Source: Candidatus Kapaibacterium sp. (GTDB taxonomy: Bacteria; Bacteroidota; Ignavibacteria; Kapaibacteriales; UBA2268). From it: DNA of 35,071 nt. Below the pieces are notes generated by a model. That model made no database searches and was not told the origin of the DNA. It saw only the letters and a list, made by a program, of their open reading frames with translations. The stretch lies in NCBI GenBank assembly GCA_026390695.1, contig JAPLFL010000122.1, positions 1-35,071 of the forward strand, in the 5' to 3' direction. Position 1 is the first letter of the stretch; each line of letters starts with the position of its first letter. Positions 16,843-26,024 of this stretch are shown one piece after another. The position numbers and the translations under genes were made by a program.

Positions 16843-19800
16843 TTACCTCACAATCACGAACTTATTTACGATAGTCTCATTCTCCCCTATCACTCTTAGC
16901 ATATACGTTCCTGAAACCAAATGCTCAAGATTCATCATCACATCATAAGAGCCTTTGATATAACTCAGATCCTGACAATAAATAAAGGCTTGTTTCCCTG
17001 ACATATCTATAATATCAATGGATACCTTTTGTACTTCAGAATTCTCCATTTTAAATTCAATCAATCTGTATGAAGGGTTTGGAGCAATTTCCGAAATAAC
17101 TATCCTTGCAGTTCCTTCATTTGACGTTGAAAGAATACCTGTAATATCTTCGGCCAAGTCATTTGAACAGCCTTCAAAAGCCACATAAATCAGTTTATAT
17201 ATATATAATTTTCCTACTTCTAAGGCAGGATCGTTATCAATATATAAATAACTCATTTCATTTGTTTGATTATGTGCTTTTAAATGATAATTTGATTTAT
17301 AACTTGAAATATGAGAATAAACCGGTGTACTATCTTCGGAAAATTCAGCCCGAAAAAGTTCGTAACCAACAATACCTGCTTCCATTGCAGTTTGCCAAGA
17401 AACATTCACCTGTTTATTGTTTGATCTTAGATTCATTCCAAGAAATTCAAAACTATATCCGCCAGCTTCCTTGCACATTGGTGTTAGTTTGTTTTTAGGA
17501 TTCCAAAGCGAAGAAGTTGTAAGATAATTTACTGGATGATAAGTCGAACCTTTCCAGCCACTTGGTAAATAAATATTTCTTGATCCATTAAAATTATACA
17601 TACGAAGATAATAATTTGTATTGCAAGCAAAACCACCAATAAATACAGAAGCACTTGTTGGTAAAAATCTGTCAATATTAGCACAGGCATAACTTAATCC
17701 ATCCGACAGAACTGAATTAGGCAATCCAAATGTGCCACTGGAACCAGTATTATCAAGATACCACATACCATCAGAGACTAAACAAGGTGATTGATTTGCT
17801 TTTGCTACAACCAATGTTCGTAATCCATCTCCTGCAACAGCCCTCTTCATTGAAATAGTATTTTTATCTGGCGAAGTAAGTATGAGTGTATTTGCCTGAA
17901 CAGTAGGCTCTGGCGGGATTAAAGCAAATATATTGGAATAAGAGGATACATAGTTTACAGCACTTACCTGTATTTGTCTTATCCCGGTTGAACAGCCATC
18001 TCCGCCGTTATTCCAGGAAACAGGTGCAATTGTAAAAGATGCAGGTGCTTTGATAGTTGCCGAACTTGGACTAATTGTACCAATAGTACAAGTTCCGACT
18101 ATGTCCGATGCTGAGATTGACAAGGGTAGGTCATTAATCAAGATCAAAGGTGTTCCTGCTCTGTTCACAGCATTGATGTTTAGTAAAAATGGGGTACCAT
18201 CAATCTGAGGAGAGGCAATTGTACTAAAAGCGAACTTATTAATTTGTTTAGGGTTGAGATCCGATGTATTTAAAACATAATAAGTTGAAGTTCCAGTGCC
18301 AACGTATTCATAGATTCTAACCCAAATATCACCTGGAGGAACATTTATGACGGTTATTGTGTTGCTGACAGCACCATTTGCAATTAAACGCTGACCGAAG
18401 GCAAGTTCGGAAGCAGCATTCCAGTTTGTGGAAGCAATATTATTTATAGGATTATGGTTCGTAGGAGTCCACGCAACCTGTGAGTTTAGTCCCATCAAAA
18501 CCAAACGTTTGTCACCTGTTCCATTTGTCCAGTTAAAGGTTATAGCACCGAATTTATCCTGTGTAAAAACAATATTTGAAGCCGGTAAAGGGGCTGGAGT
18601 GGTAAATGTAAGAACATTACCATATCCTGTTCCACAAACGTTTGTGGCAAAAGCACTAATATAATATGTTGTAGCTGGATAAAGTCCATTTATTGAGCCT
18701 GTAAATGGCCCTGTACCGCTTCCACTAAGAGAGTGCCCCATTTCATTTGTTACAAGTGTCGGAGTCATAGAACTACTCCAAACTAAACCACGTGAAGTAA
18801 CTGGTGCACCTCCGTCGGAATTAACATTTGCACCAGCATAAGCATCATAAAATTGTAAACTTAAGATATTTGGGCTTGAAACAAAAGGTGTCGAAATAGT
18901 TGTAAAGGTATGTTCATTACCATAGCTTGTTCCTACTGAGTTGATTGCATAAGCTCGTACATAATAGGTAGTTAGTGGATTTAGTCCTGTTATCGAACCA
19001 GAGAAGTAACCAATGCCTGTTCCATTGCTTGTATGGCCGGATTCATTACTGGTAAGTGTTGGTGTAGGAAGGTTACTCCATACAATTCCCCGTTGAGTTA
19101 CATGAACACAGCCCTCATTAGTAACATTCCCCGAAGAAATAGCACTTGTGTTCAAAATATTTGTAACAGTATATGAGCTTATGCTCGGAAGGTAAGTAGA
19201 GATATTAAGAAAAATAGAATTAGTAGTTATATTAGATGGAGTACATGCTGTGCTTCCACTAACACTGCAACTATATAAACCACTTAAGTTAGATTGTGGA
19301 TTTTGTAAATAGAAAATTTGCGAAGTTGATGTTGGGAAAATATTCGGATCAAGATTATTCCACGAACTACCATCAGTTGAGTATTGCCACTGACAACTTG
19401 AAATTGAACCTGATCCATTGCAAGTAAGATAAATGTCTGTACCTACACAAGCATGAAGAGGATCAGAAATATTAGTTGTTGCGTTAATTCCAACTAATGG
19501 ATCAGCATTTGTGATTTCGGCCACATTTGAATATGTTGTTGAAGCACCACAGTTGCCGGGACCAGTCAATTTTAATCTATACTTTCCTGCAGCATTGTGT
19601 CCATCGCTGAAAGTCATTTGAAGATTAGAATTAGTTTGTCCTTGGATATCAAGATAATTACCTGAACCCGCAGGATTTTCGATCTGCCACTGCATATCTG
19701 TATATGACCCGGCTGGAGTCGCATTCAAATTTAAATTTAGGTCAGATGAACAATGAACAGTCGATGAAGGTTGGCTTGTAAAGCTCATTGCCGTTTCAAA

Positions 19801-22800
19801 ATTGATGATTCGTGTACTTGTTGTAGCATTTAACCCAGCCATCGGATACGAAACAGTCGCATAATAATTTCCTGCATCGGATTGAGTAAGCGGACTGAAA
19901 TTCATCGAATATGATTGCTGTCCATTAATTACCTGTAAATTTTTATACCAAGAAAGATAAAAATTAGGATTTGGTACTATTCTTAAAAATCCGTCTTCAA
20001 AGCCGTTATAACTAATTCCGAAACTCAAACTTGCACTTGAGCCTGCACAGAATGCAGGTAAATTTGGAGATAAAGTTAAATCCTGAGATAATGACAGATT
20101 GTTCGGATATGCTTCATCAGCGCCGATATTGGTAGTTGATTTTCTGGAATAAGAATCAATATCGTTTAAAGCATAAGTTAGAATCTTTGGACAATTTAAT
20201 CTGTAATCCAAGGATGAATTCCCTGCTAAATGGCAATCAGTGCCACTGGAGAAAGTAACAGGAATATTCACTGAATTTGCATCACGTGCCGTAGCAGCCT
20301 GCCAATTAGCAAGAGTATTCTGATCATTTGTTCCATTAAACGCAGTCAAATAATAGCCAAGAACTGCATTAGGCCCGCCGGCATATAAATCATTATAATT
20401 ACATGTTGTCCAATTTGCATTTGAAGTTGCTGCATAAATTGAGTATGATTTGGAACCGGCTATATTATGAGTCATGGTATTATGGAAAATATTATTTCTT
20501 ATGTCATGCGGGTAAATAGAACTTCCACCGGCAATAAGCAAAGCAGCAGAAGCACTTTGAGCTATACCGGTATTATTGGTACTTGTAGCCATATTTACAG
20601 TATTGTAATAAAACTTAGTGCCATAACCTGAAGCGAGGAATATTGCTGCTGCTCCGTAAGATGCTGTCATAGCAGCTCCACCATAATTTATACCTGTAAT
20701 ATCGGTAAAACTATTATGATGAATAATAGTACCATTACCTCCGGCAACATAAAGACCAATAGAACTACAGCCATTTGTATAGTTATTCTGAATTCTATTA
20801 AATTTATTATAGGAAATGTTTGTTCCATTAAGAGTAGAAGCAGTTGAAACACTATAATATAGGGCTCTTGTACTGGTATTGTAAGAGGTAGCTCCTATAT
20901 TTTGAAAAGTATTATTATTTACATTAGCACTAATAAGTGTTCCTCCCAAAGACAAAGCCATATACTGAACAGTATTAACGTTATCAGTGAGATTCCCGAA
21001 AGTATTGCTGTTAATATTCAAATTAGTTGCTGAAGATGTATAAACATACATTCCATAAGAATAAGAACTTTGAATAGTATTGTTATTAATGTTAGTAGTA
21101 TTTGATGCTGATGGGCAATAATAATAGACACTATAATAACCTTTTGAAATCAAATTATTTGTGACATTCCAATTATTTTGATTATAACAATAAATATACA
21201 AAGGATAAGAATAATAATAGCTACCAGTGCTGGACATTCCAGCTCCGACAATATTATTATTATCAATTGTTACATTATTGCTTGTATATAAACTTGAAGT
21301 CAAATAAATTCCTAAACCGTAGAAATAATTTCCGGTAGCAGTATTTGAATTAACTATATTACAGCTTTTAATCGTGATATTTGTAAATGTAGTTGAAACA
21401 GTAGGATTTGTGATTGGGGTCATTACAACACCAAATGCATTAGTATTCGTAGTATTTGTATTTCTAAGGGTTAGCATTCTGCCAGTTCCACCATCTAAAT
21501 AGAAATTACTTAGTCCGGGACTAAGGTAAATAACAGACTGTGAAGGGCCTGAATTAAGTGTAGAAATTCCAAGAGAACCTCCGGCATTTACTTGAACTTC
21601 ATAATTACCTGCTGTCGTAATTGACACTGTCCAAGCTCCTCCTATATATGTTGGAATCGGAACAACAACCGTTTTGGGTTCAACAATATTGCTTATAATT
21701 TGTAAGTTTGTATTTCCATCCATGCCACGAGCCGCTACATCTGCCATAGCTTCATTCAGTGTCGAATAATTTCCACCTAAGCCAACTGTATATGTCCCAT
21801 GCATTGGGCCGACGATTACACGAGGTGTAGCAGTTTGAGGATTTGGGGTATATGCAGTTCCTGCAATGGTTACAGAATTAAAGTTTGCTGCTAAATAATT
21901 TCCGGGAGTCGCATTAGAGCTGACATCATAAGCGATCCAGAAATAATTATTCGTTGAGCCGAGCCCACCTGTTAAAGATTGATTGATATTGAAACTAAAA
22001 CTTCCATTCGGTGCAACCACTGCTCCTAAAAGAGTACCTGTTGAAAAAGAATTGCTTGTTCCTGTAAAATATAATTTAGCCTGAGTAATATCAGATACAT
22101 TAGTTGTTCCATTTGTACTGAAAGTCATATTTGTTACATTTAACGGATTCAGCTCTCCATTTATTGTTACTAATGCCTTAATTATAGCTTGATTTGTCGA
22201 ACCAATAGCAACTCCTGCCGACGCCGTAGCTGCAGCAGCTGCTGCTGACGAAGCATAAGATTCATCAGATGGATAATATACCTGCACATCATCCAAACCA
22301 ATTCCATCACCATAACCCGAACAACCCAAAAATATAATATAGTTTGATGAACCTGTAAACGAAGAAGGCACATCAAAATAATAATTATACCAGCCATTGC
22401 TACTGACAACAGGACTACGAGCTGCCTCAACATGTAGAGAGCCAATCCTTGTCATACCAAGAACGCTTGGGCTGGTGTTAATTGCAACCTGAAGAGTATC
22501 ATCATAGCTTGGATATTCATTTGACCGATACATCCAGAACCTGACTCTGATTGTTCTGTTATTGCGTGCTGAAAAGTCGAGAGCCGGACTAATCAAGGCA
22601 GATTGTTCACCTTGCGGTATATTCCAGCAATCAAAATGAGCAAAATATGAGCCAGAATGAGCTGCAGAAATCGTAGGAGCTATTGGATTTGAAAATCTAT
22701 TCATCCAATAGTATGATCCTGTAAATCCGGTATATTTCCATGGTAAAAGACTCCATAAAGCTGGAGGGAAACTCCATCCTGAAGCAAAAGAAGTTCCATC

Positions 22801-25800
22801 GAATGATTCTTCGAGCATCATACCGGCTTGCATAGCTGTTGTGCTAAACCATTGCTGGTTACCATAACTGGTACCTGCGGAATTTGTGGCAAAAGCACGA
22901 ACAAAATAAGTAGTGCTTGCTGTAAGTCCGGTAAGATCAGCTGAGAAAGTTCCGGTTGTTCCTGATACAGTAACGCTACTGTTCGAGATTGTTGGATTAG
23001 CTGATGTCCCCCAGCACAGTCCACGAGCATTAATAGGCGAGCTGCCATCATTTGAAACATTTCCTCCACATTTAGCAGAAATGTTCTGGATGTTTGTGAT
23101 AGAAGTAGTACTAACTGTTGGCGCTCCCGGAAAAAACATCACAGTAGCTTTATTACTATTTCCACCATCCTGATAAACAACAAACGGAGTGCCGCTGCCA
23201 TCTAACGCTATTGATGGCCAAGATGCCGATCCAGCAGAAAAACCTGCTGAACCCACCACTGACCAAGTTCCACTTGAATATTTCATTACCGTAACTTTAT
23301 CATAACTAACTGCATCTAAATACTCGATATATGGAGTACCGTTACCATCTATTGTAATTGATGTATAAGCAACAGTAGTACCGGCAGAAAAGCCAGGGTT
23401 ACCAACATTTACCCAACTTGAACCATCATATTTCATCACGGTGGCTTTATTATAATGTGCATTATCCACATACACGACATAGGGAGTGCCGTTGCCATCT
23501 AAAGCTATCGAGGGAAAGTAAGCCTCACCAGCTGAAAAACCTTGGGAACCAACAAGTGTCCAAAATCCACCTGAATATTTCATCACTGTCGCTTTATTTG
23601 AGTTTCCCCTAAATACAACAAAGGGGGTGCCGCTGCCATCTATTACTATAGAGGTATAATTTGCTAAGCCAGGTGAAAATCCAGCAGAACCAACGTTGAC
23701 CCAACTTGAACCATTATATTTCATCATAGTGGCTTTTTTGCTGTTTCCCCAATCCTTAAACACAACAAACGGAGTACCGCTGCCATCTATCGCCATTGAT
23801 GTATAATCTGCCTGACCTGATGAAAAACCTGCTGAACCAACATTTACCCAACTTGAACCATTATATTTCATCACGGTGGCTTTTTTGCTATTTCCCCAGT
23901 CCTGAAACACAATATATGGTGTGCAACTACCATCAATAACTATTTTGGTATAATCTGCTTGACCAGCTGAAAAAGCAGGATTACCGACATTTACCCAACT
24001 TGAACCATTATATTTCATCACAGTCACTTTATTGCTATTTGCTTCATCCGCAAACACAACATACCTAGTGCCGTTTCCATCTATTGCTATTGATGTATAA
24101 CCAGCCGCGGCTGCAGAAAAACCAGCAGAACCAAGATTTTGCCAAGTATTGGGTAGAGTTGTGAAACTGACCTGGCTGCCAAGGGTTGTAGCTACACTGT
24201 TAGTTGCAAAAGCTTTAACGTAATACGTAGTTTCCGGATTAAGACCGGTTAATGATTTTGTAAAAGTTCCAGATACCGAGCCGATTGTACTAATTGTAAC
24301 GGAGGAGCCGGAAAGCTCAGGATTAGGGCTAATGCCATAAATTATACCATATCTGCTAATCGGAGAACCGCCATCATAAGTGATATTTCCCCCGCTGCTG
24401 ACTGAGTTGTTTTGGATGTTTGTGACAGCAGCAGTGCTAACAGTTGGCGCTCCTGGGAAAACCATCACAGTCGCTTTGTTACTATTTGCAGCATCCTGAT
24501 ACGCAACAAACGGAGTGCCGTTACCATCTACCGCTATTGAGGTATAACCTGCTGTGCCGCCAGAAAAACCTGCTGTACCTACAAGCTCCCAATATCCACT
24601 TGAATATTTCATAACAGTCGCCTTATTGTTATTTGCAGCATCCATATACCCAATAAACGGAGTGCCACTGCCGTCAAATGCCATCGAAATATAATCTGCC
24701 TGACCTGCAGAGAAGCCAGCAGTACCGACAAGTCCCCAAGTTCCAGCTGAAAATTTCATCATAGTCGCTTTATAGCTATTTCCTGCGTCCCTATAACCAA
24801 TATATGGAGTGCCGTTTGCATCAATTTTTATTGTAGTATAATCTGCCTGACCTGTCGAAAAACCTGCGGAACCTACAAGTCCCCAAGTTCCAGCCGAAAA
24901 TTTCATCACAGTCGCATAATTGTAATTTTCACCATCCATATAAGCAACTAAAGGATTTCCACTACCATCTATCGCAATAGATGTATAATATGCGTAATTA
25001 GCAGAAAAACCTGCTGTGCCAACAAGTCCCCAACTTGTGCCATTGTATTTCATCACAGTTGCTTTATAACTAACGTTATAATCCTGATAGGCAACATTAG
25101 GATATCCACTGCCATCTATCGCAATAGATGTATAATATACAGAATTAGCAGAAAAACCTGCTGTGCCAACAAGTCCCCAACTTGACCCATTATATTTCAT
25201 CACTGTAGCTTTATTGAGGTTTCCACCATCCATATACGCAACATAAATATTACCGCTGCCATCAATCGCTATTGAAGTATAAGATGCCTGACCCGCAGAG
25301 AAGCCTGCTGTGCCAACGTTCGTCCATGAAGTTCCATTAAATTTCATCACTGTCGCTTTATAGCCATTTGCAACATCAGAATATACAACATACTTATTCC
25401 CGTTGCCATCTATTGCCATTGAAGTATAGGATGCCTGACCTGCTGAAAAACCGCGGAGACCAACATTTTGCCATGTGACGGGAAGATTTGGATTAGTTGT
25501 AAAACTAACCTGACTTCCAAGTGTTGTGCCAACACTGTTCGTGGCAAAAGCTTTTACGTAATATGTAGTGCCCGGAATCAGACCCGTTAATGACTTTGTA
25601 AAAGTACCAGAAATAGTGCCGTTAGTATTGATTGTAGTGGATGAAGCGGCAAGTTCAGGATTTGAGCTTGTTCCGTAAATGATTCCGTAACTGCTTATTA
25701 CAGAACTACCATTTTCAGATACATTTCCACCGGCAATAGCCGATGTGTTTTGAATATTTGTAACTGTTGCCGTTGTCAACGTAAGAGTGTTGGTCGCATT

Positions 25801-26013
25801 TAACGCTCCATACCAAAAACCTGACTGAAAGGTATTTGCTCCCAGTACATTAGATGTACCGATTCCCGGCTGTCCTACTGTACCCATTAAAGTATAACCT
25901 GAGCCTGTTCCATAGAATTGACCATAAGAAATAACATAGTTATTTATACTATACTGGCTCAGCGCCGGATAGAACAGCAGGAAATGCAGTAATAATATTA
26001 TTGATTTTTTCAT
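16843..26013 (-). CDS. Giant T9SS-secreted modular surface protein
   Basis: About 3,056 residues. GAGGAA precedes the ATG at 26011-26013, which gives signal MKKSIILLLHFLLFYPALSQ; frames further upstream overlap the preceding gene. In order, approximate residues: GTVGQPG/SGFWYG-type domain (21-75), FN3-like (75-178), seven ~49-residue repeats (180-521), FN3-like (522-621), seven repeats (623-963), FN3-like (964-1061), MAM/cleaved-adhesin jelly-roll (1065-1250), poly-Ala linker, beta-sandwich, Asn/Tyr-rich parallel beta-helix (about 1465-1950), Ig-like domains (1965-2275), two FN3-like (2271-2474), further beta domains, and a type A T9SS sorting domain (about 2972-3056: ISEIAPNPS, SGTYMLRV, VNKFVIVR). 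It should be exported, cross the outer membrane by T9SS and stay at the surface or be released. Adhesion or carbohydrate binding is inference. It begins 11 bases after the stop of its upstream neighbour. Confidence 0.88.
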   Translation of the reverse strand: MKKSIILLLHFLLFYPALSQYSINNYVISYGQFYGTGSGYTLMGTVGQPGIGTSNVLGANTFQSGFWYGALNATNTLTLTTATVTNIQNTSAIAGGNVSENGSSVISSYGIIYGTSSNPELAASSTTINTNGTISGTFTKSLTGLIPGTTYYVKAFATNSVGTTLGSQVSFTTNPNLPVTWQNVGLRGFSAGQASYTSMAIDGNGNKYVVYSDVANGYKATVMKFNGTSWTNVGTAGFSAGQASYTSIAIDGSGNIYVAYMDGGNLNKATVMKYNGSSWGLVGTAGFSANSVYYTSIAIDGSGYPNVAYQDYNVSYKATVMKYNGTSWGLVGTAGFSANYAYYTSIAIDGSGNPLVAYMDGENYNYATVMKFSAGTWGLVGSAGFSTGQADYTTIKIDANGTPYIGYRDAGNSYKATMMKFSAGTWGLVGTAGFSAGQADYISMAFDGSGTPFIGYMDAANNNKATVMKYSSGYWELVGTAGFSGGTAGYTSIAVDGNGTPFVAYQDAANSNKATVMVFPGAPTVSTAAVTNIQNNSVSSGGNITYDGGSPISRYGIIYGISPNPELSGSSVTISTIGSVSGTFTKSLTGLNPETTYYVKAFATNSVATTLGSQVSFTTLPNTWQNLGSAGFSAAAAGYTSIAIDGNGTRYVVFADEANSNKVTVMKYNGSSWVNVGNPAFSAGQADYTKIVIDGSCTPYIVFQDWGNSKKATVMKYNGSSWVNVGSAGFSSGQADYTSMAIDGSGTPFVVFKDWGNSKKATMMKYNGSSWVNVGSAGFSPGLANYTSIVIDGSGTPFVVFRGNSNKATVMKYSGGFWTLVGSQGFSAGEAYFPSIALDGNGTPYVVYVDNAHYNKATVMKYDGSSWVNVGNPGFSAGTTVAYTSITIDGNGTPYIEYLDAVSYDKVTVMKYSSGTWSVVGSAGFSAGSASWPSIALDGSGTPFVVYQDGGNSNKATVMFFPGAPTVSTTSITNIQNISAKCGGNVSNDGSSPINARGLCWGTSANPTISNSSVTVSGTTGTFSADLTGLTASTTYFVRAFATNSAGTSYGNQQWFSTTAMQAGMMLEESFDGTSFASGWSFPPALWSLLPWKYTGFTGSYYWMNRFSNPIAPTISAAHSGSYFAHFDCWNIPQGEQSALISPALDFSARNNRTIRVRFWMYRSNEYPSYDDTLQVAINTSPSVLGMTRIGSLHVEAARSPVVSSNGWYNYYFDVPSSFTGSSNYIIFLGCSGYGDGIGLDDVQVYYPSDESYASSAAAAAATASAGVAIGSTNQAIIKALVTINGELNPLNVTNMTFSTNGTTNVSDITQAKLYFTGTSNSFSTGTLLGAVVAPNGSFSFNINQSLTGGLGSTNNYFWIAYDVSSNATPGNYLAANFNSVTIAGTAYTPNPQTATPRVIVGPMHGTYTVGLGGNYSTLNEAMADVAARGMDGNTNLQIISNIVEPKTVVVPIPTYIGGAWTVSITTAGNYEVQVNAGGSLGISTLNSGPSQSVIYLSPGLSNFYLDGGTGRMLTLRNTNTTNTNAFGVVMTPITNPTVSTTFTNITIKSCNIVNSNTATGNYFYGLGIYLTSSLYTSNNVTIDNNNIVGAGMSSTGSYYYSYPLYIYCYNQNNWNVTNNLISKGYYSVYYYCPSASNTTNINNNTIQSSYSYGMYVYTSSATNLNINSNTFGNLTDNVNTVQYMALSLGGTLISANVNNNTFQNIGATSYNTSTRALYYSVSTASTLNGTNISYNKFNRIQNNYTNGCSSIGLYVAGGNGTIIHHNSFTDITGINYGGAAMTASYGAAAIFLASGYGTKFYYNTVNMATSTNNTGIAQSASAALLIAGGSSIYPHDIRNNIFHNTMTHNIAGSKSYSIYAATSNANWTTCNYNDLYAGGPNAVLGYYLTAFNGTNDQNTLANWQAATARDANSVNIPVTFSSGTDCHLAGNSSLDYRLNCPKILTYALNDIDSYSRKSTTNIGADEAYPNNLSLSQDLTLSPNLPAFCAGSSASLSFGISYNGFEDGFLRIVPNPNFYLSWYKNLQVINGQQSYSMNFSPLTQSDAGNYYATVSYPMAGLNATTSTRIINFETAMSFTSQPSSTVHCSSDLNLNLNATPAGSYTDMQWQIENPAGSGNYLDIQGQTNSNLQMTFSDGHNAAGKYRLKLTGPGNCGASTTYSNVAEITNADPLVGINATTNISDPLHACVGTDIYLTCNGSGSISSCQWQYSTDGSSWNNLDPNIFPTSTSQIFYLQNPQSNLSGLYSCSVSGSTACTPSNITTNSIFLNISTYLPSISSYTVTNILNTSAISSGNVTNEGCVHVTQRGIVWSNLPTPTLTSNESGHTSNGTGIGYFSGSITGLNPLTTYYVRAYAINSVGTSYGNEHTFTTISTPFVSSPNILSLQFYDAYAGANVNSDGGAPVTSRGLVWSSSMTPTLVTNEMGHSLSGSGTGPFTGSINGLYPATTYYISAFATNVCGTGYGNVLTFTTPAPLPASNIVFTQDKFGAITFNWTNGTGDKRLVLMGLNSQVAWTPTNHNPINNIASTNWNAASELAFGQRLIANGAVSNTITVINVPPGDIWVRIYEYVGTGTSTYYVLNTSDLNPKQINKFAFSTIASPQIDGTPFLLNINAVNRAGTPLILINDLPLSISASDIVGTCTIGTISPSSATIKAPASFTIAPVSWNNGGDGCSTGIRQIQVSAVNYVSSYSNIFALIPPEPTVQANTLILTSPDKNTISMKRAVAGDGLRTLVVAKANQSPCLVSDGMWYLDNTGSSGTFGLPNSVLSDGLSYACANIDRFLPTSASVFIGGFACNTNYYLRMYNFNGSRNIYLPSGWKGSTYHPVNYLTTSSLWNPKNKLTPMCKEAGGYSFEFLGMNLRSNNKQVNVSWQTAMEAGIVGYELFRAEFSEDSTPVYSHISSYKSNYHLKAHNQTNEMSYLYIDNDPALEVGKLYIYKLIYVAFEGCSNDLAEDITGILSTSNEGTARIVISEIAPNPSYRLIEFKMENSEVQKVSIDIIDMSGKQAFIYCQDLSYIKGSYDVMMNLEHLVSGTYMLRVIGENETIVNKFVIVR
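23125..24147 (-). repeat. Seven ~49-codon tandem repeats (third module)
   Basis: Residues about 623-963 of the giant protein are seven consecutive copies of a unit with consensus W-x-x-V-G-x-A-G-F-S-A-G, then Y-T-S-I-A-I-D-G-S-G-T-P, then N-K-A-T-V-M-K-Y. The fourth copy is about three residues shorter around its FRGNSNKAT segment. Seven units fit a seven-bladed beta-propeller. Confidence 0.85.
24451..25476 (-). repeat. Seven ~49-codon tandem repeats (second module)
   Basis: Residues about 180-521 of the giant protein hold seven units of the same consensus as the module at 23125-24147. The first begins TWQNVGLRGFSAG and the last ends KATVMVFPGAP. It is bounded on both sides by FN3-like domains. 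Confidence 0.85.
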
Positions 26014-26024
26014 AGTTTTATTCC

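Noticed and set aside
22182-23173. Alternative-frame open frames inside the giant gene (both strands)
   Set aside because: They are low-complexity shadows of the repetitive coding sequence, with no start context or recognisable domain.
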